Positions 8,038 to 16,715 of a DNA stretch of 43,867 nt are shown here, one piece after another. The stretch covers positions 1 through 43,867 of the forward strand of contig NZ_JAHSQD010000014.1 of assembly GCF_020103755.1 (NCBI RefSeq), written 5' to 3'. Both the position numbers and the translations under genes were made by a program. The notes under the pieces are model-generated. The model ran no database searches. It saw nothing but the letters and a program-made list of their open reading frames with translations, and was not told where the DNA came from. The stretch is from Streptomyces sp. LS1784. Its GTDB lineage: Bacteria; Actinomycetota; Actinomycetes; Streptomycetales; Streptomycetaceae. How positions within the stretch are numbered: position 1 is the stretch's first letter; each line of letters begins with the position of its first letter.

Positions 8038-8891
8038 GCCGCTTCCTCCGTCCGCTCCTCGACCCGGACCACCAGGCGGGTCGCCCACTCCTGCTCCGGG
8101 GCCTCCCCCGGTCCGACCAGGTACGCCTCCCGCACCGGCGCCAGCGGCCGCAGTCCGCGCTCGTGCACGGCGGCCAGCAACGCATGGTAGGCGAACGGCA
8201 GTTGGGAGTACGGGCCGTGGTGGACCGTCTCCACCACCGGGCCGCCGGGCAGCAGCTCGCGTTCCAGGCCGCCGGGCAGCCTGCGGGGCCCGCCCGCCTC
8301 GCCCGCCTCGGCTGCCTCCTCCACCTTGTCCGGCTCGGCGCCGACCGCGATGCGCATGCCCTCGGCGAGGTCCAGCGGGAACAGCCCCCACAGCGGGGGC
8401 CGCCAGGGCGTGCCGTGCAGTCCTGCCAGCAGCCGGCCGACGCACGCGCCGATCCGCTCTGCCAGCTCGCCCGGCCCGGCCACCGCCCGTACGACGACGA
8501 GCTGCCGCTCCGGCTCCCGCCCGAGGGCGATCTCGTACCCGGGCAGTCCGCCGCCAGCCGCGAGGCGTTCCAGCAGCTCCAGGCGGGCCCGGTCGCGGGT
8601 GATCCGCTCGGCGACCCGGTCGCGTTCGGCGCGCAGCAGGCCGGCCCGCTCCGGCTCGGCGGCCGCCAGGGTCGCGGCGATCACCGCGAGCGGCACGTCG
8701 AGGTCGCGCAGCAGCGCGACGGTGAGCGCGTCGCGGGCCTGCCCGGGGGCGTAGTAGCGGTACCCGGTGGCGGGGTCGACCCTGGCCGGGGGCAGCAGGC
8801 CGGTGTCGTCGTAGTGGCGGAGCTGTTTCACGCTCAGCCGGCAGAGGCGGGCGAAGCGCCCGATGGTGAGGAAGTCGTCCTGGTCTCGCAC
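8034..8891 (-). CDS. MerR-family regulator with GyrI-like effector domain
   Basis: The product has 285 residues. The N-terminal MerR winged helix contains LTIGRFARLCRLSVKQLRHYDDTGLLPPARVD and GYRYYAPGQ (residues 8-50), followed by a long dimerisation helix to about residue 125. From about 130 to 280 a GyrI-like / bacterial effector-binding domain follows (GLFPLDLAEGMRI, VVETVHHGPYSQLPFAYHALL), the type that binds small hydrophobic or cationic ligands. The GTG start sits 7 bases after a -10 element and has no Shine-Dalgarno sequence. The promoter contains a perfect dyad (8902-8928), so autoregulation is expected. It is the first gene of a two-gene operon with the BtrH-type protein. Confidence 0.93.
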   Translation of the reverse strand: MRDQDDFLTIGRFARLCRLSVKQLRHYDDTGLLPPARVDPATGYRYYAPGQARDALTVALLRDLDVPLAVIAATLAAAEPERAGLLRAERDRVAERITRDRARLELLERLAAGGGLPGYEIALGREPERQLVVVRAVAGPGELAERIGACVGRLLAGLHGTPWRPPLWGLFPLDLAEGMRIAVGAEPDKVEEAAEAGEAGGPRRLPGGLERELLPGGPVVETVHHGPYSQLPFAYHALLAAVHERGLRPLAPVREAYLVGPGEAPEQEWATRLVVRVEERTEEAA

Positions 8892-8897
8892 GGGCCC

Positions 8898-8928
8898 ATC
8901 GTGGACCCTCCCGCTGTGGGAGGGTCCA
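8898..8928 (-). promoter_or_regulatory. MerR-type promoter with 19-bp spacer and operator dyad
   Basis: On the minus strand TGGACC (8928-8923, -35) and CACGAT (8903-8898, -10) are separated by exactly 19 bp, the overlong spacing typical of MerR-activated promoters. The spacer is filled by an 11-bp perfect dyad, TGGACCCTCCC / GGGAGGGTCCA, with a 5-base centre. The expected transcription start falls on the G of the GTG start codon at 8891, which predicts a leaderless mRNA. Confidence 0.85.
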
Positions 8929-9112
8929 TCCCCCGCGCCCGGCCGGACTGCCGGCGGGACGGGAGAGCGCTGCCGCGCGTGTCGTCGTCGGTATCGACCG
9001 AAGTGCTGCCGTCGTCGATGAAGCCGGAGGTCTCCACGCCCGTACCTCTGTCCCTCGTTCGGAGCTGTTGTAGTCGTCGGCAGGCTGACGCTGAGTCCGT
9101 ATCCTTCGGGGC

Positions 9113-9550
9113 GTGACGCCGATAGAGGTTGGTCCTGGGCAGGTTGAGCTCGTCGTCCGCGGGGCGGCGGGTTCGCCGGACGCTCGCGTGCGGTTGTTCG
9201 ATTGGGCGAGGGAGGACGAGTACCACGTTGTCTTCGGTGTCGAGGCGCGTGATGACGGGGTGCAGGCTCGGATCGAGGCTGTGGGGGTGACCGTCTGGGA
9301 CCGGCTGGACGACTTCTTCGACGGCCTCGCGCAGGACTTCCGTGGTTGGGAAGGCGAGAGGGTCTGGACGAACAACCATCTGGTTGTGGCCGCGAGCTTC
9401 GGTCGCGGTGGTCATGTGCGCTTGAGTTGGACGCTGCGGGCCGACGTCTTCAACAACGGGTGGGAGTGCACGGTGTCGACGGTTGTCGAGGGCGGCGAAG
9501 AGATGAGCGCGCTTGCTGCGGATGTGTGGGCATTCCTGGGCCAGGGGTAG
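9113..9550 (+). CDS. DUF6228-like protein
   Basis: This is a 145-residue soluble protein with VELVVRGAAGSPDARVRLF, FFDGLAQDFRGWEGERVW near the middle and GGHVRLSWTLRAD toward the end. It looks like the small actinobacterial DUF6228 family, which has no known function. Antiparallel strand content is high and there is no signal or membrane segment. The GTG at 9113 lacks a ribosome-binding site, while TATCCT ends 7 bases upstream, so a leaderless start is likely. Codon use is slightly less GC-biased than in the neighbours. Confidence 0.75.
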   Translation: MTPIEVGPGQVELVVRGAAGSPDARVRLFDWAREDEYHVVFGVEARDDGVQARIEAVGVTVWDRLDDFFDGLAQDFRGWEGERVWTNNHLVVAASFGRGGHVRLSWTLRADVFNNGWECTVSTVVEGGEEMSALAADVWAFLGQG

Positions 9551-9764
9551 GCCGGGGGCGGCCATTCTGGCTTCCTTCAGCGCGGCTTGCTGCTCGTGGG
9601 CAGTTGGTGGACGTTGTCGGGGAGCTGTCGGGCTCTGCGGAGCTCCCGACCTGCGCGAGGAATTCGAGAAGGCCCGAGAAGCGGTCAACGGCATCCCGGC
9701 CGCGTTCCAAAGCCTCCACGCCAGGGCCACCGACCTTCCCGGCAGGGCCGGGGGAAGCCGATCG

Positions 9765-9793
9765 GCGGCGGCCCGTCGCCGGCGGGCCGCCGC
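9765..9793. terminator. 11-bp perfect inverted repeat
   Basis: GCGGCGGCCCG and CGGGCCGCCGC pair across a 7-base loop, 25 bases before the SDR stump. It is probably a terminator for plus-strand transcription coming from the left. Confidence 0.5.
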
Positions 9794-9817
9794 TCACCAA
9801 GGAGGGGTGCCCCTCCG

Positions 9818-9990
9818 ATGCAGATCGATCTCAGTGGACGTACCGCGCTGGTCACCGGGTCGACGGCGGGAATCGGCGCGGCGGCCGCGGTATCACGGCC
9901 GACGTCGGCACGGCCTCGGGAACCGCCGAGCTGATCCGGCAGCTGCCCGACGTCGACATCCTGGTCAACAACACCGGAGTCCGCGAGCTG
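9818..9990 (+). pseudogene. Short-chain dehydrogenase (classical SDR) with internal deletion
   Basis: The ATG at 9818 opens MQIDLSGRTALVTGSTAGIG, the cofactor-binding TGxxxGIG motif of classical SDRs. About 20 codons later the frame jumps, and ADVGTASGTAELIRQLPDVD and ILVNNTGV follow. These are the next two SDR landmarks, the adenine-binding aspartate and the NNAG strand. Roughly 100 bases are missing between the two blocks, and everything after NNTG, including S-Y-K, is gone. GGAGGG and CCCTCC flanking GTGC just before the ATG could fold over the ribosome-binding site. Confidence 0.75.
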
Positions 9991-10402
9991 GCCGGGAAGC
10001 TGCGCGACCTGAGCAGGGCCCTGCGAGCCCCGGACTCCGCCTCGCGGGCGCGCCCGGCCGACGGGGAACCCCCGGCCGGTGTGGTCGCCGTCAGCGTCGC
10101 GGCGTGCATCGTGCGTCGCCTCGAAGCTCTGACCGATCTGGAGTGTTTGCAGCAGTACGGGGGTGGGCGGTCTCCAGCCGCGACGCTCTCCCGGGCGACG
10201 GGCCGCGACAGCTGACGGGCCGGGCCACGAGCGTCGTGCCGGCGGGACAGCGGCCGGCGCCCGGTTCGGGGAAATCCTGTGTGCCGACATCGAGGATCCG
10301 GACCCGGCCGGTCGCCGCCGCCCGGTGAAGTCGAAGGTCGCTCGGACGGACGGGGTCCGCTTGCTGCCCTCCCCGCCTGTATCCGCGCCCCGGGCTGTGG
10401 GA

Positions 10403-11575
10403 TCACCTGCCGGGTGTGCGGGCGCGGAGCTGGTGGTGGAGGTCGTCGAGGCGGCCCGCGCCGCGGCTGCTGCGGTTCTTGATGCCGCGGCGGATCTCGT
10501 GGAGTACCGGCGTGGCGCGTTGGTCGCCGCGCAGAGCCAAGGCGGCGGCGGCTTCGAGGCGGACGTCGAAGTGGGGGTCGGTGAGGCGGGCGGTCAGCAC
10601 GCCGCGCAGGACAGGGGTGTCGACGGGGTGGCGGGTGAGGGCGTGGAGTGCGCTGGTCCGGGTGACGGGGGCGGGGTCGCCGGCCAGGCGCAGGAGCACG
10701 GCGAGGGCGTCGGGGTGGTCGGTCAGGAGGGTGGGGAACGCCAGGGTGACGCGGTGGCGGACGCCCGGGTCGGGGTGGTCTGCGTGGGTCAGGACGGCCG
10801 GGAGCTCCTCGCGGGTGCAGTAGCCGGTGAAGGCCGCGACGACGGTGCGCAGGGCGTGCGGGTCCTGCTCGGTGTGCAGCCGGGGCCGGAGGAACTCGGC
10901 GGCCTCCAGGGTGAACGGCGGCTCGTCGTTGCCGTTGTCGGGGTTGAAGCCGAAGCCGAGGAAGTTGATCGCGTCGAGCGCGAAGCGCCGACGGTCGAGC
11001 GAGCCGGCGTCCCCGGCGCCCTCGGCCACGGCGCGGGCCCAGTCGAACCTCTCCTGGCTCTCCGGCTCGGCGATCCGGAACAGCGACGCGAACCAGTCGT
11101 CGTGCTCGGGGTCGGCATGGACCAGGGCGCGGGCCATCAGCTCGTCCGGCGTGCGGTGGACGCCGAGCTTCGCCTCCAGGTCGGTGATGACCGCGCGGTG
11201 GGCCGGGGGCGGCACGGATCCGGCACCGGCCCCGGATTCCAGGGCCGCCCGCGCCACCCGTAGCGCGCGGCGGTGCGGGCTGTCGGTGCGCAGCGGGTCG
11301 CGGTCGGGGGACAGCAGTGCGTTCAGGACCCAGTAGGCGCCGTTCTCGGCGGCCCAGGTGACCGGGTCGACGCCGCCGGCCCAGGGGCGGGTCGGGTCGA
11401 CGTCCCACACGACGAGGCGGTCGACGACTTCGTGGCGCCCGGCGTGCGCGGCGGCGGCCAGCAGGGTGATGCCGTCGTCGCCGGTGAGTTCGTCGTTCGC
11501 CGCGTCCTCCAGGAACTCGAAGACCGTGGTGTCGTCGCCGCGCTCGATGGCGGCCAGCAGGGAAGGCAGATCCAC
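10403..11575 (-). CDS. Ankyrin/HEAT-repeat protein
   Basis: The product has 390 residues and is soluble. From the GTG at 11575 the N-terminal 95 residues form ankyrin-like hairpins (LLAAIERGDDTTVFEFLED, DDGITLLAAAAHAGRHEVVD, GVDPVTWAAENGAYWVL). The C-terminal 170 residues are HEAT-like helices, with PAVLTHADHPDPGVRHRVTL, VLLRLAGDPAPVTRTSALHAL and LTDPHFDVRLEAAAALALRGD as clear repeats. Such proteins are adaptors rather than enzymes, with an unknown partner. The frame continues upstream of the GTG but the extra 34 residues look non-coding. The gene is single. Confidence 0.82.
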   Translation of the reverse strand: MDLPSLLAAIERGDDTTVFEFLEDAANDELTGDDGITLLAAAAHAGRHEVVDRLVVWDVDPTRPWAGGVDPVTWAAENGAYWVLNALLSPDRDPLRTDSPHRRALRVARAALESGAGAGSVPPPAHRAVITDLEAKLGVHRTPDELMARALVHADPEHDDWFASLFRIAEPESQERFDWARAVAEGAGDAGSLDRRRFALDAINFLGFGFNPDNGNDEPPFTLEAAEFLRPRLHTEQDPHALRTVVAAFTGYCTREELPAVLTHADHPDPGVRHRVTLAFPTLLTDHPDALAVLLRLAGDPAPVTRTSALHALTRHPVDTPVLRGVLTARLTDPHFDVRLEAAAALALRGDQRATPVLHEIRRGIKNRSSRGAGRLDDLHHQLRARTPGR

Positions 11576-11582
11576 CGGCCGA

Positions 11583-11747
11583 TCATGCCCGCCGCCCGAA
11601 CGCCGGGGCGAACGGTTTTCCGCCCAGCGGCCCCCGGCCCCCGCTCCCTTCGGGGATGAGCAGGCTGTGGGTGTCATCCGGGTGGCCGGCGGCGGCGTCC
11701 CCCGGGGCCGCGGCGGTCAGGGATGTGGTGCGGTGCCTCAGGGACAT
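11583..11747 (-). CDS. Possible small protein, 54 residues
   Basis: An ATG at 11747 is preceded by GGGAGGA at ideal spacing and opens a 54-codon frame beginning MSLRHRTTSLTAAAPGDAAA. Composition is Gly/Pro-rich with no motif, and the stop lies 8 bases before the next gene's start. It could be a leader peptide, a genuine small protein or the stump of a lost gene. The ribosome-binding site is the only real support. Confidence 0.3.
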   Translation of the reverse strand: MSLRHRTTSLTAAAPGDAAAGHPDDTHSLLIPEGSGGRGPLGGKPFAPAFGRRA

Positions 11748-11959
11748 CGGTTCCTCCCGAACGGGCAAGCCGCCGGGCCCTGTCGGCCCGGCAGGGTATG
11801 CCCCGAGCTGATAGCGCCGGCGGGTCGGAGGTCGATGCCCGGCCGACGAAGCACCATGAACCGCAGATGACATGACGAGACGTCAGTTTTTGGATCCGGT
11901 GGCATCCGACAGGACTCGGCCCGGCAGCGGCCTGCGACTGCAGGGCTTCACCACGGGAG
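11748..11959. other. Intergenic stretch without recognisable content
   Basis: About 210 bases lie between the small frame and the truncated transporter. I see no motif, strong hairpin or operator. Confidence 0.35.
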
Positions 11960-12832
11960 CTACTTCGGCGTGGGGAGGGCCTCTTCCTTCTGCGCGTCCG
12001 CCGCGCCTCCCGCCGCCGGACCTGCCCGCAGCCCCGGCGCCAGCAGCAGGGTCGCGGCCAGCGAGGCCGCCGCGGTCGCCACCATGCCGATGGCCGGCGA
12101 GGTCAGCTCGGCCGCCGAGCCGGCCGCCACCGCGCCGACACCCTGCATGGCGAGCATCCCGGAGCTGTGCAGGCCCAGTGCCTGCCCGCTCAGCTCGTCC
12201 GGTGTCAACGCCATCAGCCGGTCCTGCAGCGGCAGCCCCGACCCGTACCCGACGGTGGCTGCCGTGACCAGGACCAGGGCGACGGGCAGTCCCGGGTCGA
12301 ACGCGAAGAGCAGGTACGGGGCGGCGAGCAGGACGCACAGCGGCACAGCCGACCGGTTCCGCCACCGGGCGGGCAGGAAGCGGCCCACGACGGCGTCCCC
12401 GACCAGCATTCCGACCGCCCCGAAGGCGAACAGCAGGCCCGCGTCGCCGGGTGAGTAGGGGACGTAGAGCGACTCCACCCCGACGATCAGGCCGTTCGGC
12501 ACCCACAACGCCAGGTAGACGTACCGGCGCGGCACGCAGGACCACAGCCGCGCGTTGGTCCGCCAGGTCCGCGCGACCGACGCCCTCCTCACGCCCCGAG
12601 GGGGCCGGCTGCTCAGCCCGCACCGCGCCACCACCGCGGCCAGCAGGTACAGGCCGACGGCGAGCAGCAGCGTGCCGCGCGCCGAGAGGACCGTCACCAG
12701 CGCGCCGCCGAGGGCGAAGCCGCCGATCTGGATGACCCCGGCCGACATGTTGAGGACGGAGCGTCCGAGCAGGTAGCCGTCCCGGGTCAGGACCTCGTTG
12801 AGCAAGCCGTACCGCACCCCGCCGCTGACCGA
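11960..12832 (-). pseudogene. MFS transporter lacking its N-terminal helices
   Basis: The readable part starts SGGVRYGLLNEVLTRDGYLLGRS near 12830, which in this MFS family is the fourth transmembrane region. It runs through about eight further helices to KEEALPTPK at 11960, about 290 residues in place of about 400. Upstream in-frame sequence is Arg/Gly-rich noise. The first three or four helices are missing, including the A-motif loop between helices 2 and 3, so the product cannot be a normal exporter. The intact MFS gene at 40856-42127 has the same layout (YVLGRSLNNLASSGAQ at the equivalent place) and is a useful comparison. Confidence 0.75.
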
Positions 12833-13041
12833 CCCCACGAGGCCGAGTCCTCGTCGACGCGCAACCATCCGAACCCGAAGCCCACTGACGGGCAGGGCGA
12901 CCGGACCCTGAACCCCACGAAGGCCGAACACCAAGACGGTGCCCGAACGTCGATCTCTCGGTCACCTCACGGGTGTGGACGGATCTGGCATCGTCCCCGT
13001 TCCTGAACGTCGAGGAGGGAATGCGGCCGTCCGTTCCGATC

Positions 13042-14061
13042 TCAGGTACCGGCTCGGACCGAACTGACCGGCTCCGGCGCGCGCTCGTCGGGCAGGGGCA
13101 CCCCGACGTCGAGACGGCCGATCACCTGGCGGGCCGCTTCGGCGAGTTCGGGCGGGCCTTCGACGGTGAAACGACAGTCGAAGGTGACGAGGAAGCCGAT
13201 GAGCGCCGACCAGGACCACGCCCCCATTCGGATCCGGGTGATCCGCTCGTCGATCGCTTCGAAGCTCGCCGCGCCCGGAGCCCACTTCGCCACCAGCGTC
13301 GCGGGGCACTCCATCAGGACGGTGCCCCAGCACGGCCAGGTGTCCGCGGTGTCCCCCCGGTCGGGCTGGCTCTGGACGAAGCGGGTGATGTCCGCCTCCG
13401 GCGCTTCCCGAGGACCGAACCGCCAGGCGGTGGAGGTCAGTTGCCCGATGCGGTCGAGCCGATAGGTGTGCCAGGAGTTCCTGCGCTGGTCGTACGCCAC
13501 CAGATACCAGCGCCCGGACCAGACGACGAGCCGATGGGGTTCGGCCAGGACCTCGTCGTCCTCCCCCGGGTCGCGGTCGATGGACCGGTAGGCGAACCGC
13601 ACCAGCTCGCGCTGCTGCGCGGCGGCGCTCAGCTGCGCCAGCAGCGCGGGACCGACCTGGGGCGGGGCCAGCTCCCAGGCGTTCTCTATCTGCTCGATCG
13701 AGAAGGTCGCCAGCCTGTGGGCCAGGTGGGGAGGCAGGAGCTCCTTGATGGAGTTCAGCGCCCGCTTCGTGGCGTCCCCCATGCCGGTCACCGAGGCCGG
13801 AGCCGTCTGCAGGGCCAGCGCGATGGCGATGGCCTGCTCGTCGTCGACTATCAGCGGGGGCAGCCGCGCTCCACGGGACAGCCGGTAGAAGCCGGAGGGG
13901 CCTTTGCGCGCCGTGACGGGATAGCCCAGTTCGCGCAGTCGGTTGATGTCGCGCCGGACCGTCCGCGGGGACACCCCCAGCCGCTCGGCCAGACCGTCGC
14001 CGGTCCACTCCTTCTGGGCCTGAAGCAGGCTGAGCAGCTCCAACGTTCGGTTGGCGATCAC
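13042..14061 (-). CDS. WYL-domain transcriptional regulator (DeoR-type HTH)
   Basis: The product has 339 residues. The N-terminal helix-turn-helix reads LAERLGVSPRTVRRDINRL (residues 24-42), followed by the PSGFYRLSRG turn typical of YafY-like regulators. The WYL core appears as GRWYLVAYDQRRNSWHTYRL (about 186-205), and a WCX-like C-terminal region follows (PATLVAKWAPGAASFEA). WYL domains sense nucleic acids or small ligands. The GTG at 14061 has GGAGGG 7 bases upstream. It is divergent from the DHA2 exporter at 14223 with a 161-base shared promoter region, so it most likely represses that transporter. Confidence 0.92.
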   Translation of the reverse strand: MIANRTLELLSLLQAQKEWTGDGLAERLGVSPRTVRRDINRLRELGYPVTARKGPSGFYRLSRGARLPPLIVDDEQAIAIALALQTAPASVTGMGDATKRALNSIKELLPPHLAHRLATFSIEQIENAWELAPPQVGPALLAQLSAAAQQRELVRFAYRSIDRDPGEDDEVLAEPHRLVVWSGRWYLVAYDQRRNSWHTYRLDRIGQLTSTAWRFGPREAPEADITRFVQSQPDRGDTADTWPCWGTVLMECPATLVAKWAPGAASFEAIDERITRIRMGAWSWSALIGFLVTFDCRFTVEGPPELAEAARQVIGRLDVGVPLPDERAPEPVSSVRAGT

Positions 14062-14222
14062 CGATTGCCCTCCGGATTGGTGTCAGTAGCGGTCAGAATA
14101 CGTCCTCTTCTTTTGGCAGGGTGCCATTGGCTCGGAGGCCGGACGCCTCCCCGGCACCCCCAGTACCTCGCCCTCGGCGACCGAACCGGGTGCACCCCCA
14201 TCGAACAGAACGGAGGAACGCT

Positions 14223-15857
14223 GTGTCCGAGAATCCGGCTCGGCCCTCACCCACCGACCGGGACGCCTGGTTGGGCCTGGTCGCCATTTCCCTCGGTGTC
14301 TCGCTGGTGGTCGTGGACTTCACCATCGTCAATGTGGTGATGCCGCCGATCATCGACGACCTGGAGATCTCGGCCTTCGGCGCTCAGTGGATCCAGGAGT
14401 CCTACGCGATCATCCTGGCCGCCCTGCTGCTGGTGATGGGCCGCTTCTCGGACATCCTGGGAGCGCGCAGGCTGTTCATGGTCGGGACCGTGATCTTCGG
14501 GCTGGCCAGCATCGCCGCGGCGGTGTCGCCCACCGGGGAGCTGCTGATCGCCGGCCGGTTCGCGCAGGGTGTCGGTGGCGCGATCATCATGCCGACGTCA
14601 CTGGCACTGCTCAATCTGACCTTCCGGGGTCCGGACCGCGGCAAGGCGTTCGCCATCTGGGGATCGACGATCGGGGCGGCCGCCGCGGTCGGACCGCTGC
14701 TGGGCGGCTGGCTCGCCGACTACTCCTGGCGATGGGCCTTCGGCATCAACATCGCGGTCGTCGCGCTGATCCTCGTCGGCGTCATGAAGTTCCTCCAGCC
14801 CTCCCCCCGCCAGCCGGGACGGATCGACGCCGTCGGCGCGGTGCTGTCGGTGCTGGGCCTCGGACTTCTCGCGTTCGCGCTGATCGAGGGACGCAACTAC
14901 GGGTGGTGGGAACCGCGCAAGGACTTCGGTCCCTTCGGGGACGGCACGGGCCTGTCGGTCATCCCGGTCGCCCTGGTCGTCGCGGTGGCGTGTCTCGCCC
15001 TCTTCCTGTTCCTCCAGATGCGGCTCACCCGGAGCAACGGCACGGCGCCGCTGATGGACACCTCGCTGTTCGGCATCAAGTCCTTCAGCACGGGCAACAT
15101 CGCGACACTCATCATCGCCCTGGCCGAGTTCGGCATGCTCGCCGTGCTGCCGCTGTGGCTCCAGTACGCCCTGGACTACTCCCCGGTCCAGACCGGGCTG
15201 CTGGTCTTCGTCGTCGCGCTCGGCAGCTTCTTCGCGAGCGGCGCGAGCTTCGGCATGGCCGAGAAGACCGGGCCGGTCGGCCTGGTCCGGATCGGCCTGG
15301 TCCTGGAGGCCGCCGGCCTGCTGATGTTCGGCCTGCTGGCCGGCAGCGACTCCCAGTGGTGGGTCATCGCCACCGCCCTGTTCCTGTACGGCATGGGGGT
15401 CGGCTTCGCCACCGCCCAGGTCACCAACGTGGTCCTGGCGGACGTGCCGCCGCGGCAGGCCGGCCAGGGCTCCGGAATCCAGAGCGCCGCGCGCCAGCTC
15501 GGCTCCGCACTCGGTATTGCGGTCCTGACCTCGACGTTCTTCACGGCACTGGCCTCCGACCTGTCGGACCGGCTCGTCAAGCAGGGAACACCCGAGGCCG
15601 GCGCCGACCAGTTGTCCTCGGCGGTCTCCGACAGCGCAGGCGCGATGATCTCCGGGCTGGGCGACAACCCGCAGACGGCGTCCGCCGCCGACGCCGCCCG
15701 CGACGCCATGTCCCACGCGATCCAGATCAACGGCTACACCTGTGCCGCGCTGCTCGCCCTCGGCATGCTGGCGACCTTCCTCATCCCCCGGCCCAAGCAG
15801 GGCGCCCAGCAGTGGGGAGAGGGCCGGGACACCGAATCCGAACGTGCCAAGCGCTGA
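14223..15857 (+). CDS. MFS drug exporter, DHA2 (14-helix) family
   Basis: This is a 544-residue membrane protein with about 14 transmembrane helices. DHA2 landmarks are VDFTIVNVVMPPIIDDL in helix 1, the A-motif loop GRFSDILGARRLF (about residues 77-89) and helix 5 motif C-like GSTIGAAAAVGPLLGGWLA. QAGQGSGIQSAARQLGSALG falls near helix 11. The short cytosolic tail ends TESERAKR. Members export cationic drugs or natural products using the proton gradient. The GTG at 14223 carries GGAGGA 5 bases upstream. The divergent WYL gene is its likely regulator, and a strong hairpin follows 40 bases after the stop. Confidence 0.93.
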   Translation: MSENPARPSPTDRDAWLGLVAISLGVSLVVVDFTIVNVVMPPIIDDLEISAFGAQWIQESYAIILAALLLVMGRFSDILGARRLFMVGTVIFGLASIAAAVSPTGELLIAGRFAQGVGGAIIMPTSLALLNLTFRGPDRGKAFAIWGSTIGAAAAVGPLLGGWLADYSWRWAFGINIAVVALILVGVMKFLQPSPRQPGRIDAVGAVLSVLGLGLLAFALIEGRNYGWWEPRKDFGPFGDGTGLSVIPVALVVAVACLALFLFLQMRLTRSNGTAPLMDTSLFGIKSFSTGNIATLIIALAEFGMLAVLPLWLQYALDYSPVQTGLLVFVVALGSFFASGASFGMAEKTGPVGLVRIGLVLEAAGLLMFGLLAGSDSQWWVIATALFLYGMGVGFATAQVTNVVLADVPPRQAGQGSGIQSAARQLGSALGIAVLTSTFFTALASDLSDRLVKQGTPEAGADQLSSAVSDSAGAMISGLGDNPQTASAADAARDAMSHAIQINGYTCAALLALGMLATFLIPRPKQGAQQWGEGRDTESERAKR

Positions 15858-15896
15858 AGAGCAACCCTGAATCGGAGAGCCATCCCGATCGAGACG

Positions 15897-15934
15897 GATG
15901 CGGTGTTCACGCACGCCAGCGTGATCACCGCATC
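15897..15934 (+). terminator. 16-bp hairpin after the DHA2 exporter
   Basis: GATGCGGTGTTCACGC pairs with GCGTGATCACCGCATC with one mismatch across a 6-base loop. It lies 40 bases downstream of the exporter stop, as expected for an intrinsic terminator in this group. The remaining gap to 16217 (about 280 bases) holds nothing I can name. Confidence 0.65.
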
Positions 15935-16217
15935 CACCGCCGGCAGTGTCTCAGGCTGCGAAAGGACCCCGCCACCGCCAGGGCACGGCGTGGAGCGTGT
16001 CCCCGCCGAGTCGGCCGGCATCATCACGAGCAGGCCGGCAGCCGCGCACCAGTCACCCGATTGCCGCAGCCCGTGTGCGCCAGAGGGGTGACGCGGCGAC
16101 CGTGGTACTGCAAGCAGACCGGGTCTCCTGGCCCAAGCCGGGGAAACGACTGCCCAGGCAACAACCATGCACTCAGGAACGCCACCGGGTTCCACCGCAC
16201 CTTCAAGGAGAACCTCG

Positions 16218-16715
16218 ATGCGTACTGCAGCACGGGCCTCGGCGCTTGCCACCGCGGCCCTCCTCGGCATGGCACTCGCCGGCCCCGCGGCAAGCGCGGC
16301 GACCACACTCACCCCCCGGAACAATGTCGTCAGACTCATGAACAAGTCCACCGGCTGGTGCCTGTACTACGACGGCAACACGGTGAAGACAGCCACCTGC
16401 GGCAACTCGTACACGGACCAGAGATGGAACGTCGAGCCGCTGGGAGGCGGCATCTACCAGCTCCGGAACCTCGACTACGGCACCTGCCTGTCCGGCTCCC
16501 CCTACAGCGAAGGCCAGAAACTGACGGCGATCCGATGCGGCGGCGCGGGAACCAGATGGTCCCCCGACTACTCCCCCGCACCCGGCGCCACGGTCAAGTG
16601 GTCGGTGTCCGACGGCAGCAACACCAGGTGCATGGGCAGCAACTCCGAACACAACACCTACACCTGGACCTGCACCTCCAGCAACCGCCAGCAGTGGCAG
16701 CTGATGAACGCGTAA
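16218..16715 (+). CDS. Secreted ricin-type beta-trefoil lectin
   Basis: This is a 165-residue exported protein. A signal peptide covers residues 1-27 (MRTAARASALATAALLGMAL, cleavage after AASA). The mature part is one beta-trefoil with three repeats. Each shows the ricin pattern of a W/C pair and a Q-x-W-like turn: GWCLYYDGN with TATCGN and DQRWNV, then GTCLSGSP with AIRCGG, then TRCMGSN with WTCTSSNRQQWQL. Such stand-alone domains bind galactose- or xylan-type glycans outside the cell. The ATG has AAGGAG 7 bases upstream. No catalytic domain is attached. Confidence 0.88.
   Translation: MRTAARASALATAALLGMALAGPAASAATTLTPRNNVVRLMNKSTGWCLYYDGNTVKTATCGNSYTDQRWNVEPLGGGIYQLRNLDYGTCLSGSPYSEGQKLTAIRCGGAGTRWSPDYSPAPGATVKWSVSDGSNTRCMGSNSEHNTYTWTCTSSNRQQWQLMNA

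Larger units (their letters stand above)
9551..10402. other. Eroded stretch of about 850 bases with an SDR stump
   Basis: Apart from the hairpin at 9765-9793 and the short-chain dehydrogenase remnant at 9818-9990, I find no defensible gene. A plus-strand run near 9645-9740 (LREEFEKAREAVNGIP) is protein-like but short and without motifs. Bases 10000-10400 look like scrambled coding DNA. Confidence 0.4.

Noticed and set aside
7024..9375. Single 783-residue protein on the minus strand
   Set aside because: The frame includes the BtrH gene in phase, but its upstream part is a shifted reading of the MerR gene. The ATGA overlap and MerR motifs show two separate genes.
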